From contig CAUJGJ010000258.1 of assembly GCA_963170055.1 (NCBI GenBank), forward strand, positions 2,903,601 through 2,928,600: a stretch of 25,000 nt of DNA, read 5' to 3'. Below the pieces are notes generated by a model. The model saw only the letters and a program-made list of their open reading frames with translations, was not told where the DNA came from and searched no databases. The DNA comes from Halisarca cf. caerulea (taxonomy: Eukaryota > Porifera > Demospongiae > Chondrillida > Halisarcidae). The position numbers and the translations under genes were made by a program. Position 1 is the stretch's first letter, and each line of letters begins with the position of its first letter. This document shows, in pieces, positions 8,544 through 25,000 of the stretch.

Positions 8544-10566
8544 TTAATGACTGATGAGGGTTTCTAGAAATGGATGCTTCTGAATCTCACTCTCCAACAC
8601 CCCACATCGCAATTTCTCTTTTTTAAACTTTTCCTGGAAGAATTTAACTTGTGTCTTCACCATGGACTTCATCTTAACAATGACACGAGTTTGTTTCTCA
8701 ATTTCTTCCCTGTTCTCTCTCACAGCATCAATCTCCTTCCTCAAAGCTTTTATTCTTTGAATTTGAGGAAGATATTCCTTGCACAGCTCCAAATCATCCA
8801 ATGTCCTATGAGAGTAAGAAGCAATGATGAACCAGCATACGGGAGCAACATCATAAGTCAAATATGAAGGACTTACTTCTGCCATTGAACCTCTTTGGCA
8901 CCACGTCGCTGGGCATCCTTCAGTTTTTGCAAAGTGCAGGCCATCGTCCAGGCCCTTGGACCACCTCCCCATGCATCCAACCACTGACTGAACTGATCAA
9001 TATCTCTGAGGTGTGTGTTCCCACTGGTGGGTGTGGTTTGGTTCTCAGGGGGCATGGCAGACAACAGACGTCCAGTAAAGGATGGATTGGGAGCAATAGG
9101 ACCTCGCTGGCTGGGGCTACGAGTCAAAGGGGCTGGCCTACAAGAGAGAGACATGCGATTCGGCAGCAATACAGTCTGCTGTCTGCTCATCAGAACATTA
9201 TTTGTTGGAGAACCCTGTGGTAGACAAAGAACCAGTACCAATTACAAGTATACTTCAATAAGGTTGAAGAATTTAACATGTTTCTTACCTTGCTGGAAGC
9301 CATTGATTTCCTGGAAGGAGAAGAACCTAGCTCATTCTTCAGAGAGTTTTGCATATCAGCCGGCATGGAAAACCTTGAGTGGGACAGTTTTCTGTTGGAG
9401 GCTGATGATGAAAGAATGCAAGATCGGGCTTTGCAGCACTCACTGCAAAGAAGCTCAGAAGAGAGCTTTGAGGAAGGAATGGGAACTAGTGCTGGTTTGG
9501 ATGGCACAAACTGCCTGACAGATCTGGTGTGGGCAGGCTTTGGAGTCTTTGGCGGTTGTGGAACAACGGTCTCAATAGGCTGAGATTTGCAACCCTTCGT
9601 AGGTTGAGACTTAGTAGTCTTAGTAGGCTTAGATCTGTAGGCATTGGCAGGCTGACTCCTGGTAGCCTTTGGAGGTTGAGTGAGTCCAACTGTCATAGGA
9701 TGTTGATTTCTTGCAGTTTTAGAAGTTTGAGATGCAGCAGTCTTAGTAGGACGAGATTTCACAGTTTCGGGATGTGGAGATCCACCAGTCTTGGGAGGTT
9801 GGGGCTCAGCAGCTGGTCTGTCAAGGGCAGTCAAACTCTTCTTGCTGAGAGGAGGCAAAGTTGGAACTTGAGACAGTGCAGGAAGGGAGCATTTAGTTCC
9901 ATGTTGCTTCCTCTTCTTATCCATCACAAGCAGGCTGACTCGTCTTCTGGAAACCATCACTCCGTGTTTACTAGGGCATCTAAAATACCTCTTTCCATCA
10001 AAGATTCCATCATGCTCTCCAACCGGATCATCCAGCTTTATGCCCACAAACGTCTTGTTCATTCCATAAGAGCCATCAAGGTCTCCGAAATAGCGAACAA
10101 CTCCTGTAAGAAGATGCATCATATGATAATGAATCTCCAGTAACACATTCAGATTTTAAATAAAATAATCTTAAGTGGATCGAAAACTGAAGGTGATCGT
10201 GGTCACCTTCCAGGTTTGTGCACAGACATTCCAACAAGTTATAGCATAGATAATCTACGCTTATACTAACACACCTGTCCAGATTCCATCGACAAGAACT
10301 CGGTCACCGACTACGAATCCTTTGTCGGCTGAGCAGTAATCGGGTTTGACTACAATCGGGCAGCTCTTAATGGTGGATCTGAAGTCTCTGCAGTCGGAAC
10401 ACCTGCACTTGTACACGCTGCTCCCGACAGGAGGGATACCGGGGGAAGTCTGCCAGAAATACGTAAACAGAATCAGGATAAAACTCTGTTCTAAGAGAAA
10501 ATGCTTCAAAAGAATCTGACTCACAAGGGACGCTTCCCAATTCTTCTCTCCAGAGACAATAGACAT
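8544..10566 (-). CDS. CAP-Gly domain protein with N-terminal Cys cluster and C-terminal coiled coil (5 exons)
   Basis: Exons in transcript order: 10566-10525, 10449-10275, 10103-9289, 9214-8877, 8805-8544 (stop included). All are GT-AG and in phase, for 543 aa. A CAP-Gly domain spans about residues 60-131 (VGDRVLVDGIWTG through RRRVSLL). This fold usually binds C-terminal EEY/F tails of tubulin or EB proteins. The usual GKNDG groove motif reads GEHDG at 101-105, a charge reversal. Ahead of it, residues 29-53 hold five cysteines, three in a CxCxxC arrangement, possibly metal-binding. Residues of about 135-330 are basic, Pro/Lys/Ser/Thr-rich and loosely repetitive (KPTKTTKSQPTK-like), as in microtubule-associated linkers. 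The last 85 residues are charged and helical, predicted coiled coil. I do not recognise the orthologue; a centrosomal or microtubule plus-end role is inference from domains. It is divergent from the deaminase-LOG gene, about 400 bp away. Confidence 0.82.
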
Positions 10567-10969
10567 GGTAAACCAGATCTTTCAGCTGAATTTAGATTAC
10601 TTCAAGTCTTCTTTAGCAAAGCTCGATAAAGAGTGGCCGCGAAGTAGTAGTAATCTGCTTATTGTACACAAAGGAGCAAATCCCATTGGTCGCCTAAAGG
10701 GACATCAACTCTTCACTTAGCAACGTGTACCATGAGTAACTTCAATCCAATCACCAACGAATAGCTCGAACCAATCACAGAGTCAAGTGAGATACTCGAG
10801 GATCAATCACGATGCGCAAACGAGCATCCCTATCATCAGAGCATAGACTCTATGATCAGAGCTCGAGTGAAGCAACAAATATCGACAGCTGCAAAAGTCT
10901 CGGCAAATGGGTAAACACCGGAACGTCACGTGAGCCGCTCACCCACGTGTGGCGTACCACAAAACAGAC
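10567..10969. promoter_or_regulatory. Shared divergent promoter of the CAP-Gly and deaminase-LOG genes
   Basis: The two start codons face away from each other across about 400 bp. CCAAT boxes are at 10747-10751 and 10771-10775, with an inverted ATTGG at 10685-10689. Two CACGTG E-boxes lie at 10927-10932 and 10944-10949, close to the deaminase-LOG start. No TATA box is evident. NF-Y and USF-type control is inferred from motifs. Confidence 0.6.
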
Positions 10970-12601
10970 ATGGCTAGCCAAGAAGTGGAAATGGCTTTGC
11001 TCTCCTTCATTCACTCCATCCCGAAAGCAGAACTGCACGTCCACGTAGAAGGAACCTTCGAGCCACAACTTATGTTTGAAATAGCAAAGAGAAATGGTAT
11101 CAAGTTGGAAGGCACGGTGGAAAGTCACTTGCAGAGAAGAGCGAGCTTCAAGGATCTCCAGGACTTTCTGGATATGTACTACGAAGCTTGCAACGTTCTG
11201 AAAGAAGAGCAAGACTTTTATGATTTGATGTATGCCTACTTGAAGCGGGCAGCTTGTGATGGCGTACGCTATGCGGAGATTTTCTTTGATCCGCAGACGC
11301 ACACGGAGAGAGGAGTGCCATTGGAGACAGTGATCAACGGTTTGTTTCGGGCAATTGTCGACGGGCAGAAGAATTTCTGTATCAGAGCTCGTTTGATCAT
11401 GTGTTTCCTTCGCCACATGTCTGAAGAGAGTGCCCTGGAGACGCTGATGCAAGCCAAGCCACATGTTGACAAGATCATTGGAGTGGGGCTGGATTCAGGG
11501 GAACTGGACAACCCTCCGTCAAACTTTGTGAAGGTTTTTAAAGAAGCACAGACACTTGGTTTAAAGTTAGTAGCCCATGCTGGGGAAGAAGGAGGTCCAG
11601 ATTACATTTTCGAAGCGTTGGATCGCCTGCATGCCCAGCGCATAGACCACGGTGTACAGTGTTTAAAGGACACTGCTCTGGTGGAGCGGCTTGCCAAAGA
11701 AGGCACACCTCTCACGGTTTGTCCCATGTCAAATTGGAAGCTGAAAGTAAACCAACGATTTCTCGGTGATCAGAACAGGACGAGAGAGCTTCTCTCAAAG
11801 GGAATTGTTGTCACGGTCAATTCGGATGATCCTGCTTACTTTGGAGGATACATTGTTGACAACTTTGTCACTGCTGTCAATGATACAGGATTGACAAAGG
11901 AAGAAATTTTTACCCTCTGCCAAAATTCTTTCAAAGCATCTTTTCTTTTGCCTCAAGACAAGGAACTTTATTTGGAAGAGTTGAAAGATTTTGGAGTGGG
12001 AATGGGTCTTTTACCAATCCCTAAAACAGTTGCCATATGCGGTGCACACAGCATCAAGGAGGGATCAGAGGAGTATGAATTTGCACGCGCCCTTGGCCGT
12101 CTTCTTGTCGAGAAGGGTTACACCATTCTGAATGGTGGTTACAGTGGGTCGATGGAGGCATCTGCAAAGGGTGCTCGAGAAGGAGGTGGGGGTGTGGTGG
12201 GCGTTATTTCTCCAGGAGTATTTACAAATCGTTTGAAAAGCCTGATGGGGAATGAATATATCCATGATGTACGTGTTACGCACACTACATTCGATCGCTC
12301 TGCTAAATTGCTTCTGTCTGCTCTTCATATCATTGTTCTTCCTGGATCAACAGGGACAACAGCGGAATTCCTTCACTCCTGGTACCAAGCCGACGTTGGT
12401 GGCATAAGAGGATCGCACACTCCAAAGATTCTATTGGTTCGAGATCCATGGGAGTCCATTATCAATGTTCTTCGTGTTCCACTGATGATGGAGAAAGCCC
12501 ATCCTAGCACTATGAACCATATCATCTACTTCGACACACCTCAAGAAGCTGTGGATATCATTGACACTGATAGAAAGGAACGCCTCCATCAAATTGATTA
12601 A
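10970..12601 (+). CDS. Adenine/adenosine deaminase-like domain fused to LOG-type phosphoribohydrolase domain
   Basis: Single uninterrupted exon, 543 aa. The ATG at 10970 has a purine at -3 and G at +4; codons upstream in frame lack another ATG. Domain 1 (about residues 12-340) is a metal-dependent purine deaminase: HVH metal ligands at 23 and 25, HAGE at 203-206 (catalytic Glu206), RIDHG with His227, CPMSN, and SDDPAYFGGY at 285-294. That last motif is typical of adenine deaminases (bacterial Ade, yeast Aah1 type) rather than classical adenosine deaminase. Domain 2 (about 350-530) is a LOG/TIGR00725-like Rossmann fold: VAICGAHS, GGYSGSMEA at 389-397, FDRSAK with Arg443, and PGSTGTTAE at 458-466, close to the LOG signature PGGxGTxxE. 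LOG enzymes cut (N6-modified) AMP into free base and ribose 5-phosphate. Both active sites look intact except Gly to Ser in the LOG signature. Substrate and coupling are inferred. No signal peptide is seen, so it is likely cytosolic. Confidence 0.9.
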   Translation: MASQEVEMALLSFIHSIPKAELHVHVEGTFEPQLMFEIAKRNGIKLEGTVESHLQRRASFKDLQDFLDMYYEACNVLKEEQDFYDLMYAYLKRAACDGVRYAEIFFDPQTHTERGVPLETVINGLFRAIVDGQKNFCIRARLIMCFLRHMSEESALETLMQAKPHVDKIIGVGLDSGELDNPPSNFVKVFKEAQTLGLKLVAHAGEEGGPDYIFEALDRLHAQRIDHGVQCLKDTALVERLAKEGTPLTVCPMSNWKLKVNQRFLGDQNRTRELLSKGIVVTVNSDDPAYFGGYIVDNFVTAVNDTGLTKEEIFTLCQNSFKASFLLPQDKELYLEELKDFGVGMGLLPIPKTVAICGAHSIKEGSEEYEFARALGRLLVEKGYTILNGGYSGSMEASAKGAREGGGGVVGVISPGVFTNRLKSLMGNEYIHDVRVTHTTFDRSAKLLLSALHIIVLPGSTGTTAEFLHSWYQADVGGIRGSHTPKILLVRDPWESIINVLRVPLMMEKAHPSTMNHIIYFDTPQEAVDIIDTDRKERLHQID

Positions 12602-13279
12602 CTTTTTGTAGTTCTGGCATTTGTAGTAATGTACAGGCTGATTTTAATTGCCTTCTTTGGCCCCATTTACATGTTTCTGGATACCTTTATAAACGTGTAC
12701 TTTTGAATGCGTTTACAACTTATTTAAACAAAAACGATCAATGTATGCGTTTATAGAGTATCCACTTTGGTATCCATTTACGAAGTATCCACATTCGCTT
12801 ATACGTTTTCGGTGTTTTTGTGTAAATGATCTGTGTAAACGTCTTCAAAAGTATACGTTTACAAGGGTATCCGGATACATGTAAATGGGGCCTTAATGTA
12901 GTAATAATATTTCTTTATTAATATGTGTTAATTAACAAGTACATATGTATAAATGCCTGGATTCGTAGAATAATGCACTGAATAGTAATCTAATTTGCAT
13001 GTGCCTAAAATGGAGAATATCATTTTCTTGCAATAACTACAACCATATGCATGCAGAGCCAAACGTAAGCTCAGTACTGCTCATATGTACATGCTAAATA
13101 TGGTGAGCTATATAGTACGCATGTCTAAACTAAATCCTTTCATTTTCTTGTACAACTATAATTCTCTTTTACCATGTAAAGTATTTACATAAAAATACAG
13201 AAATATAATAAAGAATCATTCAAAGAAAGATGTCTAACTAATATCAAGGTGAAAGTGATTTGTGGTATGTCTTCAGAAA
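12602..13279. other. Convergent intergenic region with candidate poly(A) signals
   Basis: The deaminase-LOG and GuK-ELMO genes converge here. A plus-strand AATAAA lies at 13207-13212 and a minus-strand AATAAA at 12919-12914. If both are used, the two 3' UTRs overlap by about 290 bp. Apart from the MITE-like element the stretch is AT-rich with no gene. Confidence 0.55.
12659..12892. mobile_element. MITE-like element, 234 bp, with about 60-bp terminal inverted repeats
   Basis: The left end starts GGCCCCATTTACATGTTTCT and the right end, reverse-complemented, starts GGCCCCATTTACATGTATCC. About 50 of the first 60 bases match. The interior is rich in CGTTTA and GTATCC motifs and encodes nothing. 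The target duplication is unclear (TT or CTT). It lies within the probable 3' UTR of the deaminase-LOG gene. Confidence 0.8.
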
Positions 13280-15691
13280 TCAAGTATCAACAACTTGAGC
13301 CAAGTCAGTGAAGTTTACTTGGTCTTCACCTGTGGGAGTGGATGCGCGGCTTGTCCCTCGAGCTCCTGTTGCAATCTGTTGGGTTCCTTTTCTTGTGCCT
13401 TGGAAGTCAAGGAGGGCACCATCCAATGCCCGTAAACACTGACGCACATTTTTTTTACAATAAGTTTCTGTATTAGCCAGAACACTTCCCAGGTCCTTGA
13501 AGGACAATTTCTTCTTCCGGAACTCTTCGTAGTAGTGATAAAGAGCACTTGCGTAGAAACGATTGACCACATTGATGACTGCTCCTTCCTTCCTGCACTC
13601 CTTAGTCAGGTAGCCCTCTCTGAGCGCCGACAGAGCAATACGTGTGATGTTGATGGAGAGTACACAAAATGGGAATGGGTACTCGGATGATTGGGACAGG
13701 GAGAAAATTTTGGTTGCCATCTCAAGACGATCTTTGGAATCAGTGAGATAGAGAAGATGGAAGATGCTGAGGAATCCAGTGGCTCTTACATCTGTTCTGG
13801 GGTCAGATCCTTGAAAACCGATTGACTCCCAGTGCGGACCAAATCTCGGGCAATCCACAGTCTCCTTCCCACTAGTCAACCTCTTGAAAATGGTCTGCAA
13901 AGCAGCATTGTGGATCGGGTCTGTGGTGTCCAACTTCAGCTGTGCAATGGCAAACACTAGATCTCTCTCTCTGCTCAACAGACGGCCTGTGATTTTGGGG
14001 GGGCCAAACATCTTGTGCGACACAGCTTTTAGGCCAGAATAGTGGACGTCTGGTTTGATAAGTTTTAGCTCCTCTGTCATGTCCATTGTTTGCAGGTGTT
14101 GAAGAACTTGTGCCAAACTGATGAATGGAGTGTAGTTGACTTTGTTATTGTGGACTCCTGAGTGGTTTAAATCCATGGGCATTTCTGGGACAGAATTCCA
14201 TTGCGCTTCAACGGAACGATAGACAGCTTCATTGTGGGGAACTGTAGTTCGAACATATAGACTTGCATACTGGAGGAGAGCTGAATATGGGTCACTTCTA
14301 ATGTCGATGGTAGCAGATGGCTGAAGCTCACACTCAGGCTCTTCACTGCCAGAGTGAAGGAGAATGAACAGAGCCACCAATCCTTTCTTTTGCAACTGGA
14401 CTGCACCTTCTACAGATGTGGCCATAACAGCACATGGCAAGCCTCTCATTTTTGCCTCCATCAAGGACTGGAATGATGTTCCATAGAAAACAGCCTTATT
14501 CAGTGGTGTACCTTCACTGTCAGCAGATAGCGAGGTTGGTGAACGGGGAAGTGAAGGTGTATTTATCTCAACTTGGCCACTTTCATCCATTGTGCATCTC
14601 TTTCTCTCCAACCAAGCTGCATTGTATTTTGTCTTCTTCTCTTTTGGAGCAAGAAATGTGTATTCGGCCATTTCTTCATTTGCCACCATTTTGTCAGCTT
14701 TTTCTATTGAGATGAAGTGGAAATCACGACCAGGAGATTCGTGCTTCAGTGCAGAACGTGTTGTGTGTTGCACAACCTTGGTGAAAATGGAGGGGGAATT
14801 ACAGACAAGTGTTTCACTCAAAGCGTTCTTCCCAGAGCCAGCAAAACCACAGATAACCACCACTTGGCAATCTTTGTCATCCACAAGAGCATTCTTGTAT
14901 GGTAGTGATTTTGCTTTCTTGCTAGGATTACTGTTGGAAATGATTGGTGGAGTTATGGGTTGAACAGACGGTGTCGAGGACAACTCAGTTTGGTGGGCAG
15001 GTGGTGTTGCTACTGGCAACTCACAAGTATCACTCCAACAGCGTGGAGTTTGCTCGTGTGCATCCTCAGGAATGTCTTGCTCGCTGCTACCCTCCAAGAC
15101 GTCGCCCAGAGGAGTGGCTCTCGCATTAGGTCTTTTTGTCCGGTACTGAAACTCGAACTCAAATGTGTCGTCACCTTCATCTTGCGGCGAGGTCACATCA
15201 TAGAAAGCTTCCAAAGCCTGTCGCTCCAAATCAAGCTCTGTAGAAGACTCCTTGCCACCACCTGTATCATGGTCTTTGACAAAATTTTCAGTCTTTTCAA
15301 AATTTCCAGTTGTCTCTCCTTCGACTTTAACTACATGTGTCTCGGTTGTTTCGATATTCAATTCACTTTTCCGCCCAGTAGCCGCCTCAGTACAGTTCAG
15401 TATGTCGTCGTATTCTCCGTCATCTGTAGATCTCTCCGTATTTTCGATAGTTACGACTGTTTTTACCACTAGTTCGCTGTCTGTCTCTGTTGCATCGGCA
15501 CAGTTTAATATGTCGTCGTATTCTCCATCGTCTCTCTCAGAGGTATTGGCTTCTCGGACAAAGGACACACCGGGAGTTGCTGGTTCTTCTTCATCACTAT
15601 GGCCACCAACGTCGTTCCCTTCGTTGGAGTTTTCTATGTAATTTGACAAGTTGTCAGATTGTGATTCGGATCCTTCGAGTGCTGGATCCAT
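13280..15691 (-). CDS. Guanylate-kinase-like domain fused to ELMOD3-type ELMO domain, 803 aa, intronless
   Basis: One open exon from ATG at 15691 to TGA at 13282-13280. Residues 1-270 are acidic and probably disordered; GEYDDILNC occurs twice (56-64 and 92-100). Residues of about 275-500 resemble a guanylate kinase fold: GFAGSGKNAL P-loop at 282-291 with Asn in place of the Walker Ser/Thr, HTTR at 309-312, GRDFHFIS at 321-328, and YGTSFQSLMEAKMRGLPCAV at 403-422. The Walker change suggests a binding module as in MAGUKs rather than an active kinase. Residues of about 565-760 are an ELMO domain: TVDCPRFGPHWESIGFQG at 611-628, then PRTDVRATGFL with Arg636, the proposed GAP arginine finger, and PFCVLSINITRIAL. 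The match to ELMOD3 continues to the NFTDL tail. ELMOD proteins are GAPs for Arf-family GTPases. I know of no ELMOD protein carrying a GuK domain. Head to head with TTC27. Confidence 0.87.
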   Translation of the reverse strand: MDPALEGSESQSDNLSNYIENSNEGNDVGGHSDEEEPATPGVSFVREANTSERDDGEYDDILNCADATETDSELVVKTVVTIENTERSTDDGEYDDILNCTEAATGRKSELNIETTETHVVKVEGETTGNFEKTENFVKDHDTGGGKESSTELDLERQALEAFYDVTSPQDEGDDTFEFEFQYRTKRPNARATPLGDVLEGSSEQDIPEDAHEQTPRCWSDTCELPVATPPAHQTELSSTPSVQPITPPIISNSNPSKKAKSLPYKNALVDDKDCQVVVICGFAGSGKNALSETLVCNSPSIFTKVVQHTTRSALKHESPGRDFHFISIEKADKMVANEEMAEYTFLAPKEKKTKYNAAWLERKRCTMDESGQVEINTPSLPRSPTSLSADSEGTPLNKAVFYGTSFQSLMEAKMRGLPCAVMATSVEGAVQLQKKGLVALFILLHSGSEEPECELQPSATIDIRSDPYSALLQYASLYVRTTVPHNEAVYRSVEAQWNSVPEMPMDLNHSGVHNNKVNYTPFISLAQVLQHLQTMDMTEELKLIKPDVHYSGLKAVSHKMFGPPKITGRLLSRERDLVFAIAQLKLDTTDPIHNAALQTIFKRLTSGKETVDCPRFGPHWESIGFQGSDPRTDVRATGFLSIFHLLYLTDSKDRLEMATKIFSLSQSSEYPFPFCVLSINITRIALSALREGYLTKECRKEGAVINVVNRFYASALYHYYEEFRKKKLSFKDLGSVLANTETYCKKNVRQCLRALDGALLDFQGTRKGTQQIATGARGTSRASTPTGEDQVNFTDLAQVVDT

Positions 15692-15811
15692 CCTCTAAAT
15701 TTGACCCAAAAAAAAAACAATTTCCCAGAACTTGTACCACGGTACACACCTCCTTGCACGCATGGGCAAAAATCCCCTCACAGAAGGTATTTCCCCTTAT
15801 GTGAGTCTAAA
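15692..15811. promoter_or_regulatory. 120-bp head-to-head promoter of GuK-ELMO and TTC27
   Basis: Start codons at 15691 (minus) and 15812 (plus) leave only 120 bp for both promoters. The TTC27 start codon lies in AAAATGGCTGCC (15809-15820), close to the YY1 motif that often overlaps initiator ATGs. No TATA or CCAAT box is seen. Confidence 0.6.
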
Positions 15812-24769
<8,958 letters not shown>

Positions 24770-25000
24770 ATCAAGCCTGTTTCACTTGATACAAAATATG
24801 TATATTATGTGGTAATTTTATAATTCTATTTAATATCTCAGTGATTTTTTTGCAAAGTGCATATACTCAACAGATACAGTGTCAGTTCATCTTTGTGTGT
24901 GTGTGTGGGGGGGGGGGGTGAGGTGGGGTACATGCGTGCGCGTGTGTGTGTGTGCGTGTGTGTTCGTGTCAATGAAAATCATTAATACACTTGCACTTTC
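24770..25000. other. TTC27 3' flank
   Basis: AT-rich sequence after the stop, then a TG/poly-G/TG stretch at 24893-24963. No AATAAA is seen before the window ends; AATACA near 24984 is a weak alternative. Confidence 0.6.

Noticed and set aside
10856..11511. Minus-strand open frames opposite the deaminase domain
   Set aside because: Antisense shadow of the conserved deaminase coding sequence.
10970..12601. Bacterial contamination as an explanation for the deaminase-LOG gene
   Set aside because: The gene sits mid-window between spliced animal genes, has a Kozak-like start, eukaryotic promoter motifs, a MITE in its 3' region and no operon partners. Misassembly cannot be fully excluded without reads.
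14434..15641. Plus-strand open frames of 60-170 codons opposite the GuK-ELMO gene
   Set aside because: Antisense shadows of a long conserved coding exon, with no similarity to anything I recognise. Same for 9015-9583 and 9529-10143 opposite the CAP-Gly gene.

Overview
The window is nuclear DNA of an animal, probably an early-branching one such as a sponge. The evidence is indirect: GT-AG introns of about 70 bp to 1.9 kb, metazoan-type genes (PPP4R1, TTC27, an ELMOD3-type ELMO protein, a CAP-Gly protein), head-to-head genes sharing short promoters, and introns packed with (CA/TG)n microsatellites, minisatellites and small inverted-repeat elements. The species cannot be named from the sequence. 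All exon boundaries were read by eye from splice signals, reading-frame phase and recalled family sequences. In the three spliced genes every internal junction closes in phase.

Layout. (1) 1-7749, minus: PPP4R1, the HEAT-repeat regulatory subunit 1 of protein phosphatase 4, with 11 exons visible and the C-terminus beyond the left edge. (2) 7750-8543: intergenic, with a perfect CRE upstream of PPP4R1. (3) 8544-10566, minus: a five-exon CAP-Gly protein of 543 aa, not assigned to a named family. (4) 10567-10969: shared promoter with CCAAT boxes and E-boxes. (5) 10970-12601, plus: a single-exon gene fusing an adenine-deaminase-type domain to a LOG-type phosphoribohydrolase domain. (6) 12602-13279: convergent intergenic stretch holding a MITE-like element. 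(7) 13280-15691, minus: a single-exon gene fusing a guanylate-kinase-like domain to an ELMOD3-type ELMO domain. (8) 15692-15811: 120-bp head-to-head promoter. (9) 15812-24769, plus: TTC27, 25 exons, complete, 792 aa.

Functional picture. PPP4R1 and TTC27 are conserved housekeeping genes. The centre is the unusual part: two adjacent, intronless, multidomain fusion genes sit between intron-rich neighbours. The deaminase-LOG fusion joins two steps that could run in series: release of a (possibly N6-modified) adenine base from its nucleotide, then removal of the 6-amino group to give hypoxanthine. This is the best candidate for an undescribed system here.

The repeat landscape is the second theme. 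Several minisatellites look built from the terminal sequence of pogo/Tigger-like MITEs. Two fold-back elements 16 kb apart appear to be one family. Three TTC27 introns use the first unit of a (GT)n microsatellite as their 5' splice site.
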